Of a DNA stretch of 64,000 nucleotides, positions 55,062 to 64,000 are shown one piece after another. The notes beneath the pieces are model-generated. The model had not been told where the DNA came from, searched no databases, and was given only the letters and a program-made list of their open reading frames with translations. The first letter of the stretch is position 1. Every line of letters starts with the position of its first letter. Position numbers and translations under genes: made by a program. The DNA lies in NCBI GenBank assembly GCA_963921195.1, contig OY992538.1, positions 10,564,330-10,628,329 on the forward strand, in the 5' to 3' direction. Source of the DNA: Pegoplata infirma. Lineage: Eukaryota > Arthropoda > Insecta > Diptera > Anthomyiidae.

Positions 55062-55854
55062 CAGGGAAACCAAAAATATGCTCTAAAAAACACGTTTTAT
55101 GCGCTTAAAAAATGCCCTTAAAAACGGAAAATATGCTCTAAAAAAAATTATGTCCCCATTTTTACGGTGTTTTTCTACAATTTGTTAGAGAAAGACCCAA
55201 AAAATACCGTTATGTGGGGTAGTTTGAGGGTCAATATGTTGTAAAAAAATATTTGCCTTAATATTTTCTACAAAGCTGCTGAATATACCCCACACTCTGA
55301 TCTAAAGAAAACATTAGAGGTATTCAGAGTCTTGTTGGCAAAATACATGTATTTTGAAAAGTAATTTTGAAAAGTGCTCTTTTACCACCAGTGCCAGGGC
55401 TGGCAAGCAAGACTCTGAATACCACTATTGTTTCATATACCGATATAGCAAGAAGAGGCCAAAGGGGAATCAATCGTCAGAACCCCGTAATTTTGGAAAA
55501 GAAATCAAAACAAAAATTTTAATACACTTACAAAAAAACAAAAACATTCTACAAAAATTAAAAAAAACAATAAGTGTTGTTTAAAAAAAAAAATGGAAAA
55601 TATTGCTCTAAAAATTTAAAAAAATGCTCTAAAAAGTGAAAAAAAGGCTCTTAAAATTGGGAAAATGCTCTAAAAATATGCTCTTAAACCTAAAATATGC
55701 AAAAATATGCTCTTAAGGCTAAAATATGCAAAAATATGCTCTAACAAATCGATGCCAGATTTCTTTAAATCTTCTGAAACGGATAAATACCTCATCCATT
55801 TATCAATACAATGCGCAGGAAAAAATATGATACTGCATATTTTTGGTTTCCCTG
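55062..55854. mobile_element. hAT-like element, 8-bp duplication GTCATTAT
   Basis: The ends are CAGGGAAACCAAAAATATGC and GCATATTTTTGGTTTCCCTG; GTCATTAT at 55054-55061 and 55855-55862. AAAATATGCTCT words cluster near both ends. 793 bp. An internal 76-residue ORF at 55354 has no recognised domain. Confidence 0.93.
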
Positions 55855-55869
55855 GTCATTATAAAAGCT

Positions 55870-56790
55870 AAAATTATACTTACAGTGTAATTTTTTAAAT
55901 AAACACATATTAATTTAATTAGAACACCCAGCGCTGCAATAGATTCTTTTAAAGTATACTTTTAGGAGTAAAATAATTTTAAGAGTTGCCAAGAAATATG
56001 ATTAAAATGACACAAGGCAACAATTAAAATACCAATCCAATATTTGAATCGATAGGAAAATTTAATTTCAAAGTTCCAAAAGATAAATCCAAAGATAATA
56101 AATAATAAAGATACAGCAATGGGGACAGTTGCTCTATCGAATGTATCTTTCGAAAATTTTTTTTTGCAAAATAGAATATTATAACTGGAAAAAAGTTTAG
56201 ATATACCTCTGAGCTAAAAATTATATTCGAATGTTTTTTATACAATTTTGTGAGGATTCTTTTCTTAGAACAAATTAACCATCTGTCAATCATTTTAGGG
56301 TGTAATCTTTGACCCATTACAAATCACTCGGAGAGATTTTGGTCTTGTTCTACATGTTAAAAGCTACAGAATGCTTTTGAACTTTTTGTTGTGTTGGCAA
56401 TATTTACCGAGATATGAGGAGCATCTTAATATTTTCGGAATGCTTACTTTTCTAAATCCAAAGTTAGGATCCATTAGGGTCTACACATGTGAAGAGGACC
56501 GGCGATTCGGGGATCCAAAGAACTAAAAATAGCCTCCATTTTGCTTAGTTTTCGTGATATCGCCATTTTAAGTTTTTTGAAAAAAATAAAAAAAAAATAC
56601 CCAAGTTACAAAAATTTTAGCAAAGTAGTGGAAAAAACTTCCTCAAATCTAAGAAGATGAACTAATTGGTAAAAAATTACATCCTAAAACTAAAGAAGAG
56701 GAATATGTCTTAAAAATAAAGATTTTTTTTCATAAATTTAGGAAATATTTCTTTGGCTTTAAGAATGTCTTCCATTTATTAGGGAATTCC
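55870..56790. other. AT-rich DNA without recognised features
   Basis: No repeat end or ORF of interest. Confidence 0.4.
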
Positions 56791-56794
56791 ATTT

Positions 56795-57895
56795 AAGGAA
56801 CCCAGGAAAGCATACCGAAGCGCGTCAAAAGAGCGCTGTTTAAGATGCAGTAAAAGTAAGGGGTAAAATTTTTAATTTTTTGTTAAGATTTTTTATATAA
56901 AACTTATAATATAAAATTATTTTTTGATAAAATTTCACACTTGCTTTCCTTTTTAATATTTTTAACACTTTTTGAATAAAAAAGCATGAGTTTTGGACAA
57001 AGACACATGATTTGACTGCATCATTATAAATAGGCCAACCAAAATAAATAAATTCCCAATTATATTTCAGAAATTTCTATTTATATAAAAGAAATTTCTA
57101 TTTATATTAGAGAAATTCCTATTTACATATGTTTCAGAAATTTCTAATTGTATTCAAGAAATTTAAATTTTTATTTCCAAAATTTCTAAATGCTTAATAA
57201 TTGCTATTAAGAAAATTTTATTTTAATTTAAAAATAAATTCATGTATATTTTAGAAATTTCCAATTGTATTTCAAATATATCCATTTTTATTTCAAAATT
57301 TTCTAAATTCTTTCCAGGAAATTCATTTATATTTAAATCATTTATAAAATTTTGAAATCAAAATGGAAATTTCTTAAATACAGTTGGCAATTTCTAAAAC
57401 ATAGAGGTTTCTGAAATATAAATGGAAATTTATTATATAAAAATAGAAAATTTCTGAAATATAAATTTCTGAAATACAATTTGTATTTTCTAAAATAATA
57501 GTGGTCAGAACTTTGAACATTTTTTGACATACAAATTTTGTTTTTTTTTTAACAATACTACAAAATAAAGGTCAGAGGTTGATTTACATTATTTTCAATT
57601 GTATTTCAAAAATAGTTAACTGAGTTTCATAAATAGTCGAATGTATTTAAAATTTTCCAATTGTATTTCAAAAATAGTCAATTGTATTGCAGATTTTCCA
57701 ATTGTATTTCAGAAATAGTAAAATGTATTCATTCATCTATATTCTGCTTAAATCAGCTCTAAAAATATACATGAGTTTACTGCATCTTTATAGCGCTTTA
57801 ATCAGCGCTCTAAATACACATGATTTCAGTGCATCTTAAGAGCGCTTTTTCGGTGTATACAACTAGCGCTCTAATCGCCTTAGAGAATCATGCAT
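56795..57895. repeat. Fold-back array of TATTTCAGAAATTTCTA units inside an outer inverted pair
   Basis: The outer pair: ACCGAAGCGCGTCAAAAGAG with TTTAAGATGCAGTAAA (56816-56855) and its complement near 57812-57865. The inner array: GAAATTTCTATTTATATAAA units (57060-57320) face complementary units (57355-57480), period about 21 bp. A further TTTCCAATTGTATTTCAAAA array is at 57590-57735. Confidence 0.75.
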
Positions 57896-58126
57896 GAATT
57901 CAGCAAGTGTGGTTGCGCTCCTTGACTCGAGTTTCCTTTCCAAAAGCTGCTGCCAGTTCAGCAAAATTTCTGCAGGGAATATAATGGAACATTTAACAGT
58001 ACATAAACTTAACGTTTTTCCTAACAGTTAAGAGAATTTCTCAACTTTTAGTTTAATTTAACTAAATTGTGGAAAAATGTACAAACTATTTTGAAGAAAA
58101 TTTTTCCAAAGTAACAGTTAAGTCTT

Positions 58127-58260
58127 TTCTTTGAGTGTAGTACCAATATTTCGGTATGTTACAAACATCAGCACAAACTCAATATGCCGTGTACCACAGA
58201 GTGGTGTAGTGTATACAAATTTTAGCCGGCAAAAACCGAATTTTTCTGGGATATTTTTCT
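58127..58260. mobile_element. Mini-me fragment
   Basis: GTAGTACCAATATTTCGGTA with TGTTACAAACATCAGCACAA and ACCACAGAGTGGTGTAGTGT echo the terminal region of mini-me copies. Short and decayed. Confidence 0.4.
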
Positions 58261-58291
58261 TAATTAGAGTTTACGATTTATTTCCAATTTA

Positions 58292-59325
58292 TACACTCAA
58301 AAAAACAGCCTTGTCAAATTACTAGAAAATGTCTCGTAATCCCATTTTACTAATGTTTGACAGTTTTTCTGTTTTTTAACAAATAATTTTCGATCGAAAT
58401 TTACATTTTTATACCCTATAACCACAGTATGGGGGTATACTCACTTTGTCATTCCGTTTGTAACGCATCGAAATATCGGGACCCCATTAAGTATATATAT
58501 TATTGATCCATGATCGATTCTAAGACATTCTGTGAATGTCCGTCTGTCCGTCCGTCTGTCTGTAGATGGCACGATTCAGTCCAAAATAAAAGAGCTAGCC
58601 TCCTGCAATTTGGCATGAATATGTCTTATGGTCCTAAGTTAGTAAATGGGCAAAATCGGCCCAGGGGGAAAAATGTTCCCCCTTGAAGAACTAAACCAAC
58701 CTCTGAAAAAATACACTTTTTTACATGTTTTTTGCATTTTTGTTATATAAATGAAACATTTAGTATATTTATCGGGATGGGAAGGTGCTCTCAACGTCCC
58801 CCACTGACCCCCACCACCCCCCCCCAAAAAAAAAGTCGCCGACAATTTTTTTTTACATTTTGGAGGATACAAAAGATTCGGCACAGCCGAATGTAACACT
58901 CCCAGTTGTTTTTTTTAAATTTTACAGTTTTTCTTGTAATTTTACAAATGTTAAAGATTTTTTACAAAAAAAATCTAGAAAATTTACTAGAATTTCTTGT
59001 AAGTTTTACTTCGCCAAAAAAGTTGTAAATTTAAAATTTTGTTGGTAAAAATCTTGTAAAATTACAAAAAAGTTCGTAATTTTTACTAGAAATTCTCGTA
59101 AAATAGGAGGTAGCAAAAAATCTTGTAAAATCACGAAACCACCTTGTAAGTTTTATTCCGTCAACAAAATTTTAAATTTACAATTTTTTTGGTAAAAAGC
59201 TTGTAAAATTACAAAATTATTGGTAAAAAGCTTATAAAATAACTACGAATTCTTATCAAATAGAAGGTAGCAAAAAAAAGTTACAATCTGTTCTTGTAAT
59301 TTTACAAGAGTTTTTTTTTAGTGTA
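58292..59325. repeat. Inverted-repeat element of the ACAAGCTTTTTACCAA family, split by a mini-me
   Basis: The left end TACACTCAAAAAAACAGCCT and right end AAGAGTTTTTTTTTAGTGTA form the termini. Left arm units GTTTGACAGTTTTTCTG and CGATCGAAATTTACATTTTT also occur at 47.62 kb in complement. Right arm units AAAATAGGAGGTAGCAAAAA and GGTAAAAAGCTTGTAAAATT repeat twice. Confidence 0.75.
58407..58910 (+). mobile_element. Complete mini-me/DINE-type element (subfamily A)
   Basis: Start TATACCCTATAACCACAG with GGGGGTATACTCAC; block GTCCGTCTGTCCGTCCGTCT at 58539-58562; box AGTTCTTC complement (GAAGAACTAAACCAACC); end TTTTGGAGGATACAAAAGAT, TTCGGCACAGCCGAA and CTCCCAGTTGTT. About 500 bp. Confidence 0.87.
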
Positions 59326-59589
59326 GCGGACATTTCAGCTCTTACCGAGCACGTACCGATTTTAAAGTTTGTTAGTTTTGCGGGGTAAAAATATCTGTAG
59401 TTAATTTTCAATTGAGTTCGTCAGACAGCGACGAGGATGGACGTAATTTAATAATCTAAAGTCGATCAAAAATTAAAAATTCTGCGGTTACTCAGAGGAT
59501 AACAAATCTACCCCTTTTTTAGCTGAATAGTAAAAAAACAAAGACAATTTATGCAAATTTTTTAATTCTCGTTTTTCTATTAATTACAG
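59326..59589 (+). other. End of the large intron before exon 59590
   Basis: Unique-looking sequence with TCAGACAGCGACGAGGATGG near 59423. It ends in a T-rich tract and TTAATTACAG. No repeat identified. Confidence 0.5.
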
Positions 59590-59810
59590 TTTAGTTCTCA
59601 TGATCCTCATACTCCCCAATGGCGTGTAGATCCCTGTCAATTGGAAGATACAGCCCCAGAAATGGAAGATCCAGTACGTCTATTTCATGGACGAGTACGT
59701 ATAGTATGGGAACATCAAAATCATACATTAAATTCAAAACTAATGGTCACCGTTTTGGGTAAAGGTGCTCAATGTGGTAGTGAAAAGAAACATCAGTGTT
59801 TAAAAATTGG
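59590..59810 (+). CDS. Internal exon: end of CUB-like domain and start of the LDLa module
   Basis: The acceptor is TTAATTACAG and the donor GTATGT. The exon opens in phase 0, matching the exon ending at 26310, and leaves two bases (GG) to be completed downstream. It encodes FSSHDPHTPQWRVDPC, an acidic stretch, then VRIVWEHQNHTLNSKLMVTVLGKG. That last stretch resembles the closing strands of a CUB-type domain (inference). The end, GAQCGSEKKHQCLKI, supplies the first two of six cysteines of the LDL-receptor class A module continued in the next exon. NHT is a potential N-glycosylation site, consistent with an extracellular position. In-phase joining on both sides, with no stop, is the main support that this is a real exon. 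Confidence 0.85.
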
Positions 59811-59879
59811 GTATGTTGATTGGAAAAATTTTCAAAAATTTATTCATTCTAATTTTTTTATATTTTAAATTCTTTACAG

Positions 59880-60412
59880 AGATGAACCCATATTGTGTAT
59901 TTCCAAAGATTTAATATGTGATGGAATACGTCATTGTCCTTATAGCAATGAATATGATAGTGATGAGGATTATACAATGTGCTTGAAACGCAGTAGATTA
60001 GGACAACCTTTACCACCCACCATGGAATCAGATATATTTGAACATTTCGCCTTGGAAGTTTTTCGTAATCTTTTTGCCTATGATGTACCTTCCATAGCTA
60101 AGGCCACCACTAAGGCAATTGTGGATGCGGAAAATACAACAACAGAAAAATCATTGGTCAATAAAACCATGTTGCACAAAGTGCCAAAACAGGATAACGA
60201 TACCGAAAATGAGGAAGAGGATTTAGAAAAAAATAATACTACTTTAGCTATAGGAACAACTGAAAACACAACTAGTTTTATAGGTGGTCATCATAGACGT
60301 AATTCAACACGCCAGGGTGTTAACTCAGATCTCTCTAAATATGGTCCTTGGGGTTATCTTATGCTAGGCATGTTATTATGTGGTGGTGCTTTACTGATAT
60401 GTGGACTTTGGG
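59880..60412 (+). CDS. Internal exon: LDLa module, stalk and transmembrane segment
   Basis: A 69-bp intron separates it from the previous exon; the acceptor is TTCTTTACAG. It completes the LDLa module with cysteines in ILCIS, LICDG, RHC and YTMC. Together with AQC and HQC of the previous exon this gives the six expected, and the acidic NEYDSDED stretch matches the calcium-binding end of LDLa repeats. A ~120-residue stalk follows, rich in Glu, Asp, Asn and Thr, with several N-X-S/T sites (NKT, NNTT, NTTS, RNST). Near the end is one hydrophobic segment, YGPWGYLMLGMLLCGGAL followed by LICGLWG, read as a single-pass transmembrane helix. The donor is GTAAGT; the exon leaves one base of a split codon. 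Topology is therefore type I: ectodomain outside, C-terminus inside. Confidence 0.9.
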
Positions 60413-60671
60413 GTAAGTCTTTTTTTTTTTGGTTAACTATGATCCTTTAACGAGTTTTGTTGAATTCCCTAATTTTATGTTTAACTCTCATTACACTCAC
60501 ATGTTTATACTACATTTTGTCTTATTCCCACTAACACTTTACTTAATTTTCACTACTTTTTTTAATTACTAACGTCTTCACTTTATTGAAAAATCTTCTA
60601 CTCCAAAAAAAAAACACTCACACAAATTCCCTGTTTATATCCCTGTATTTTTTTGTATGTCTGTCCTTTAG

Positions 60672-61075
60672 TTTGCTGTTGTCGCTATAGCTATCACATT
60701 CAAACCATACGTTCACTTTCAGCCTCAGCTTCCCAGCATGCGGCCAATAATGAACGAGAATCAGCCTTACAATCAGCCAATGCAGCTGCCTTAGGACAAG
60801 ATAATCATTCAACTACCACAGCTCCTCCAAACTATGAAGAATTGGATCCACCTCCTGCATATTCGGTATTATTTCCAAATCAAAAAGCAGCTTCAACTAA
60901 CACTTTAAACTCATTAGAAGTAACAAGTTCGCATCCTAATCTACAGCATCTACAGAATATGCAATTATCACCCTCAGCAGCTCCAAGTAGTAGATCTACC
61001 TCAAGAGCATCGACTGAGAGAGCCGCCAGTAGCAGTAATCCTACTACAACTGCAACTACTCACAGCAATAACTGA
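60672..61075 (+). CDS. Terminal exon: cytoplasmic tail with two PPxY motifs
   Basis: After a 259-bp intron (acceptor CTGTCCTTTAG) the exon completes a Val codon and reads VCCCRYSYHIQ, a juxtamembrane cysteine cluster typical of palmitoylated tails (inference). The ~134-residue tail is Ser/Ala/Asn/Thr-rich and ends at TGA 61073-61075. It carries PPNYEELD and PPPAYSVLF, two PPxY motifs nine residues apart. Such motifs bind WW domains, for example of NEDD4-family ubiquitin ligases. LDLa plus one membrane span plus paired PPxY is the layout of vertebrate PMEPA1 and LDLRAD4, which dampen TGF-beta/BMP signalling. Here the ectodomain is much larger, so orthology is not claimed. With the three upstream exons the visible coding part is 1,536 nt, 511 residues. 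Confidence 0.88.
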
Positions 61076-61490
61076 AATGTGTTCGTTTAGATTTATGTTT
61101 TATCAATTCTCTACTTTTAGAAATTTAACTTTTATATTGATAATGTTTGACTAGTAGAGCAGGGATATATTTTATTTATAGATTATGTTTTATTCTTTAA
61201 ATGGCAACTTTTTTGTGGTTGCCCGGAAAAGCTCTTATTATAAAAAAAAAAAATATGTATAAAAGTTTAATAACGACTGACTTAATTTATAGTAATAATG
61301 CAATAACGAAATAGACGAATAATTAAAGAAAAACAGTTTAATTTGGCAAGATAAAATTTAAAGTACTAATTTAACTAAAATTTAATAGAAGATTAAAAAA
61401 GCTTAAAAGTTTGACTTTGGGGACAATTAAGATAATTATTTAAATAGTTTAATATAGCTTTCCATTTATAGCAGTAAACCATTAAAATTA
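61076..61490 (+). other. 3' untranslated / downstream DNA
   Basis: Directly after TGA. No AATAAA is seen here; variants such as ATTATAAAA (61236) and TTTAATAAC exist. The transcript end cannot be fixed by eye. Confidence 0.45.
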
Positions 61491-62945
61491 TGTTTGGACA
61501 AAGTAAAAAAAGCTTTAGCCACTGGAAAGCTTTGGACTAATTTCTGGCATATTTTGAAAGCAAGGATTCTTTCAGATGAACTGTAAGATTTAAAAAATTA
61601 AAAGTTCACACTAAAAAGCTTTAGTTTTTAAAGCTTTCGTTCCAATTTAGTTATTTTAAATTCTCAACATTTCCTTTTTAAATGTTATATTCAGATTTAG
61701 TATCACGGTCAAAACTAGTGAAGAGAAAATGATTACAAAATTGTATTGTTTTGAAAATATGTATTACAAAATAGAAACTGTAGCCTCTAGAGCACTAAAA
61801 TTTTTTTTATGTTCTTTAAATTTGAAAATATATGTCTGTTCGTTTACTTTACTATAATCCACTCATTTTTACTACTTTCACTACAGCTGGAAATTTTTAA
61901 TACTAAAAGTAAACAACATTTTTCAGTTGTAGTAAAAATATTAAGATATTTGGGTAAACAAACAGACCTAATGTTAAGACAGAGTGAAAATAGCTTTAGC
62001 CACAGGAAAGCTTTAGACTAATTTCTGGCATATTTTGAACGCGAGGATTTTTTTTTGATGGACTGTATGATTTAAATATTTTAAAAGCTCAAACTAATAA
62101 ATTTAGTTTTCTAAAGCTATGGCTTCAATTATGTTGTTTCAGATTTTCAACACTTCCTTTTTAAAAGGTATATCCAGATTCAGTATCTTGGTCAAAACAG
62201 TGAACAGAAAATGATAACAAAATTGTATTGTTTTAAAAAGCGTATTACAAAATTGAAGCAAAAGCTTTTGGAGCACTAAAGTTTTATATTCTAAGCTTTT
62301 TTAATTTGAAACAATGTTTGAACAAAGTGAAAAAAGTTTTAGCCACAGGAAAGCTTTTAACTTATTTCTGGCATATTTTGAACACAAGGATTTTTGCTGA
62401 TGGACTGTATGATTTAAATATTTTAAAAGCTCGAACTAAAAAGCTTTAGGTTTTTAAAGCTCAACACTTCCTTTTTAAAAGTTATATCCAGATTCAATCA
62501 CGGTCGAAACTAGTGAAAAGAAAATGATTAAAAAAATTGTATTGTTTTAAAAATTTGTATTACAAAATTTATGCAATAACTTTTAACGCACTAAAGTTTT
62601 TTTTTAAGCTTTTTTAATTTGAAGCAATGTTTGTACAAAGTGAAAAAAGCTTAAGCCACAGGAAAGCTTTAGACTTATTTCGGGCATTTTTTTGGGACTG
62701 TATGATTTAAATAGCTTAAAAGCTTTAGTTTTCTAAAGCTATGGCTTTAATTTAGTTATTTAAAATTCGCAACACTCCCTTTTTAAAAGTTTTATCCTGA
62801 TTCGGTCAAAACTAATTAACAGAAAATGATTAAAAAATTGTGTTGTTTTGAAAATTTGTATAAAAAAATTAAAGCTATAGCTTTTAGAGCATTAAAGTTT
62901 TTTATTTTAAGCTTTTTTAAATTTTAAAACATTTAAAATTGCTTT
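61490..62945 (+). repeat. Four-unit tandem repeat (~320-480 bp units) downstream of the gene
   Basis: Units start at ~61497, 61979, 62318 and 62634 with CAAAGTGAAAAAAGCTTTAG-like sequence, then CCACAGGAAAGCTTTAGACT, TTTCTGGCATATTTTGAA, GACTGTATGATTTAAATA, CACTTCCTTTTTAAAAG and AATTGTATTGTTTTGAAAAT. Unit 1 has an extra ~150 bp. AAGCTTT words recur throughout. Confidence 0.9.
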
Positions 62946-63525
62946 ACTTTGTATTAATATTTGAATCATGAAACTTTGATTATCCAAATTAATAAAGCTT
63001 TTTCAGATTTTAACCAACCTAACATCTATCATTCAAAAAGCTTTTATTGAGAGTTTGGCTAAATTGCAGTTAATAAAGGAAACCCTATACAAATTATTAA
63101 AAAATGTCAACTCCTTTAACATTAACGCAGAAAAAACAATACTCACTTGGAATCTATGGTCCTCCTGGTCCCGCAATAAATAAGAGAAGCCGTTTCAATA
63201 GAAAAACTTTGTCAAAATCCTTTAATTGTACTTTTAATTCAAATTAACAGTTCTTAGATTTTTTGCTGCTGAAATTATTGCAGCCGAAATCTTCGATCGC
63301 TGAATGAAAAATTTCAACTTTTTTTTTTGTATTTTTACTAATTGTGTTTGCTAAATTTTGAACTTGATTACATTTTTTTTTTTTCAATATAATAATAAAT
63401 TACTACAAATTTAAAAAATCTAGATCAAAATTATTTTTCAAAAAAAAAAAATAAAAAAAAAATTTATTTTTAACTCAAATTCCAAATAATGTTTTGCTGT
63501 CTGAACAGAATTTTCTGCGTTTACT
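62946..63525. other. AT-rich DNA without recognised features
   Basis: AATAAAGCTTTTT at 62989 is the first clear AATAAA-type signal past the tandem repeat. GGTCCTCCTGGTCC near 63159 is locally GC-rich. No gene seen. Confidence 0.4.
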
Positions 63526-64000
63526 GCGCCATTTCCAATTGTATTTGAAAAATTTCCAAATGTATTTTAAAATTGTCCAAATGTATTTAAAATTGTCTAA
63601 ATGTATTTTAAAATTGTCTAAATGTATTTTACAATTGTCCAAATATATTTTAAAATTGTCCACAGTAATTTTAAAATTGTCCAAATGTATTTTAAAACTG
63701 TCCAAATGTATTTTAAAATTGTCCAAATCTAGTTTTAAATTTTCCAAATGTAATTTAAAATTGTGCAAATGTTGTTTAAAATTTTTCAAATGTATTTTAA
63801 AAATTTCCAAATGTATTTTAAAATTTTCGAAATGTATTTTAAAAATTTCCAATTGTATTTCAAAAATTTCCAAATGTATTTTCAAAATTGTTTAAAAGTA
63901 TTTTAAAATTGTCCAAAGGTTTCTATAAAATTTTCCAAATGTATTTTAAAATATTCTACATAGAATTGGGAATTTGAAAATTTTTAAAATACAATTGTAC
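63526..64000. repeat. Fold-back array of 21-bp units, second copy, cut by the window edge
   Basis: After GCGCCATTTCCAATTG the left arm repeats TTTAAAATTGTCCAAATGTA plus T about 20 times. The centre ATTCTACATAGAATT at ~63954 is the same as at 22.1 kb, and the right arm starts AATTTTTAAAATACAATTG. ORFs on both strands here (heptads LKLSKCI and NFKIHLD) reflect the period only. Confidence 0.9.

Larger units (their letters stand above)
26311..59589 (+). other. 33.3-kb phase-0 intron filled with transposable elements
   Basis: It is bounded by GTAAGT at the 5' side and TTAATTACAG at the 3' side, between two exons of matching phase. I found no convincing further exon inside. Nearly all of its length is assigned below to mini-me elements, hAT-like elements, fold-back arrays, satellites and SINE copies. 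An unrecognised small exon in phase 0/0 cannot be excluded. Confidence 0.75.

Noticed and set aside
55354..55584. 76-residue frame as a host exon
   Set aside because: It lies inside a hAT-like element with exact 8-bp duplication, and no family is recognised.
60653..60671. ATG-side extension of the last frame (from 60653)
   Set aside because: It is intron sequence ending in CTGTCCTTTAG; splicing at 60671/60672 keeps phase with the transmembrane exon.
63475..63895. Overlapping 130-residue frames on both strands
   Set aside because: Same cause: 21-bp units keep frames open on both strands.

Overview
The window looks like AT-rich, repeat-saturated DNA from a higher dipteran, most likely a calyptrate-type fly. 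The evidence is four spliced exons with canonical insect GT-AG sites, dozens of mini-me/DINE-type (Helentron-associated) non-autonomous elements with their (GTCY)n microsatellite, and many small hAT-like and Tc1/mariner-like elements. The fly assignment is inference, because no conserved marker locus is present. There is no bacterial, viral or CRISPR content, and I see no intact transposase or reverse transcriptase.

One host gene is present on the + strand, and only its 3' portion. The exons are 25931-26310, 59590-59810, 59880-60412 and 60672-61075. They splice in phase into 511 residues plus a stop: a divergent CUB-like ectodomain, one six-cysteine LDL-receptor class A module, a glycosylated acidic stalk, one transmembrane segment, and a cytoplasmic tail with two PPxY motifs. 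The first intron seen here is 33.3 kb and is almost entirely repeats. Positions 1-25930 are upstream intron or 5' flank of the same gene.

Layout. At 1.4-2.1 kb there is an inverted-repeat element. At 2.6-5.5 kb there is a three-deep nest of elements. At 7.7-11.4 kb there are mini-me copies, one interrupted twice. At 11.8-12.7 kb two MITEs stand side by side. At 13.6-14.4 kb a ~390-bp tandem duplication carries a MITE. At 16.6-17.8 kb a fold-back array of 21-bp units is split by a mini-me. At 18.1-19.5 kb a mini-me is split by a hAT-like element with an 8-bp duplication. At 20.2-25.6 kb there is a pogo-like MITE, a head-to-head mini-me palindrome, a second 21-bp array and a hAT-like element. 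At 27-40 kb there are a 35-bp satellite, SINEs, three copies of a composite repeat with strand-asymmetric poly-pyrimidine arrays, and an RTE-like tail. At 40.7-45.7 kb there are two more hAT-like elements and a nested mini-me. At 45.7-47.3 kb there is a large 35-bp satellite. At 47.9-51.9 kb a 4-kb hAT-like element holds further elements. At 53-59.3 kb there are fold-back families. At 59.6-61.1 kb lie the last three exons. At 61.5-62.9 kb there is a four-unit tandem repeat, and at 63.5-64.0 kb another 21-bp fold-back array runs off the edge.

The main value of the window is its record of transposition. Eight elements have 8-bp target duplications readable by eye, and several insertions can be compared with an empty paralogous copy in the same window. 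The most unusual structures are the fold-back arrays, where unrelated-looking units share a 21-bp period and, in three cases, a similar terminal motif.
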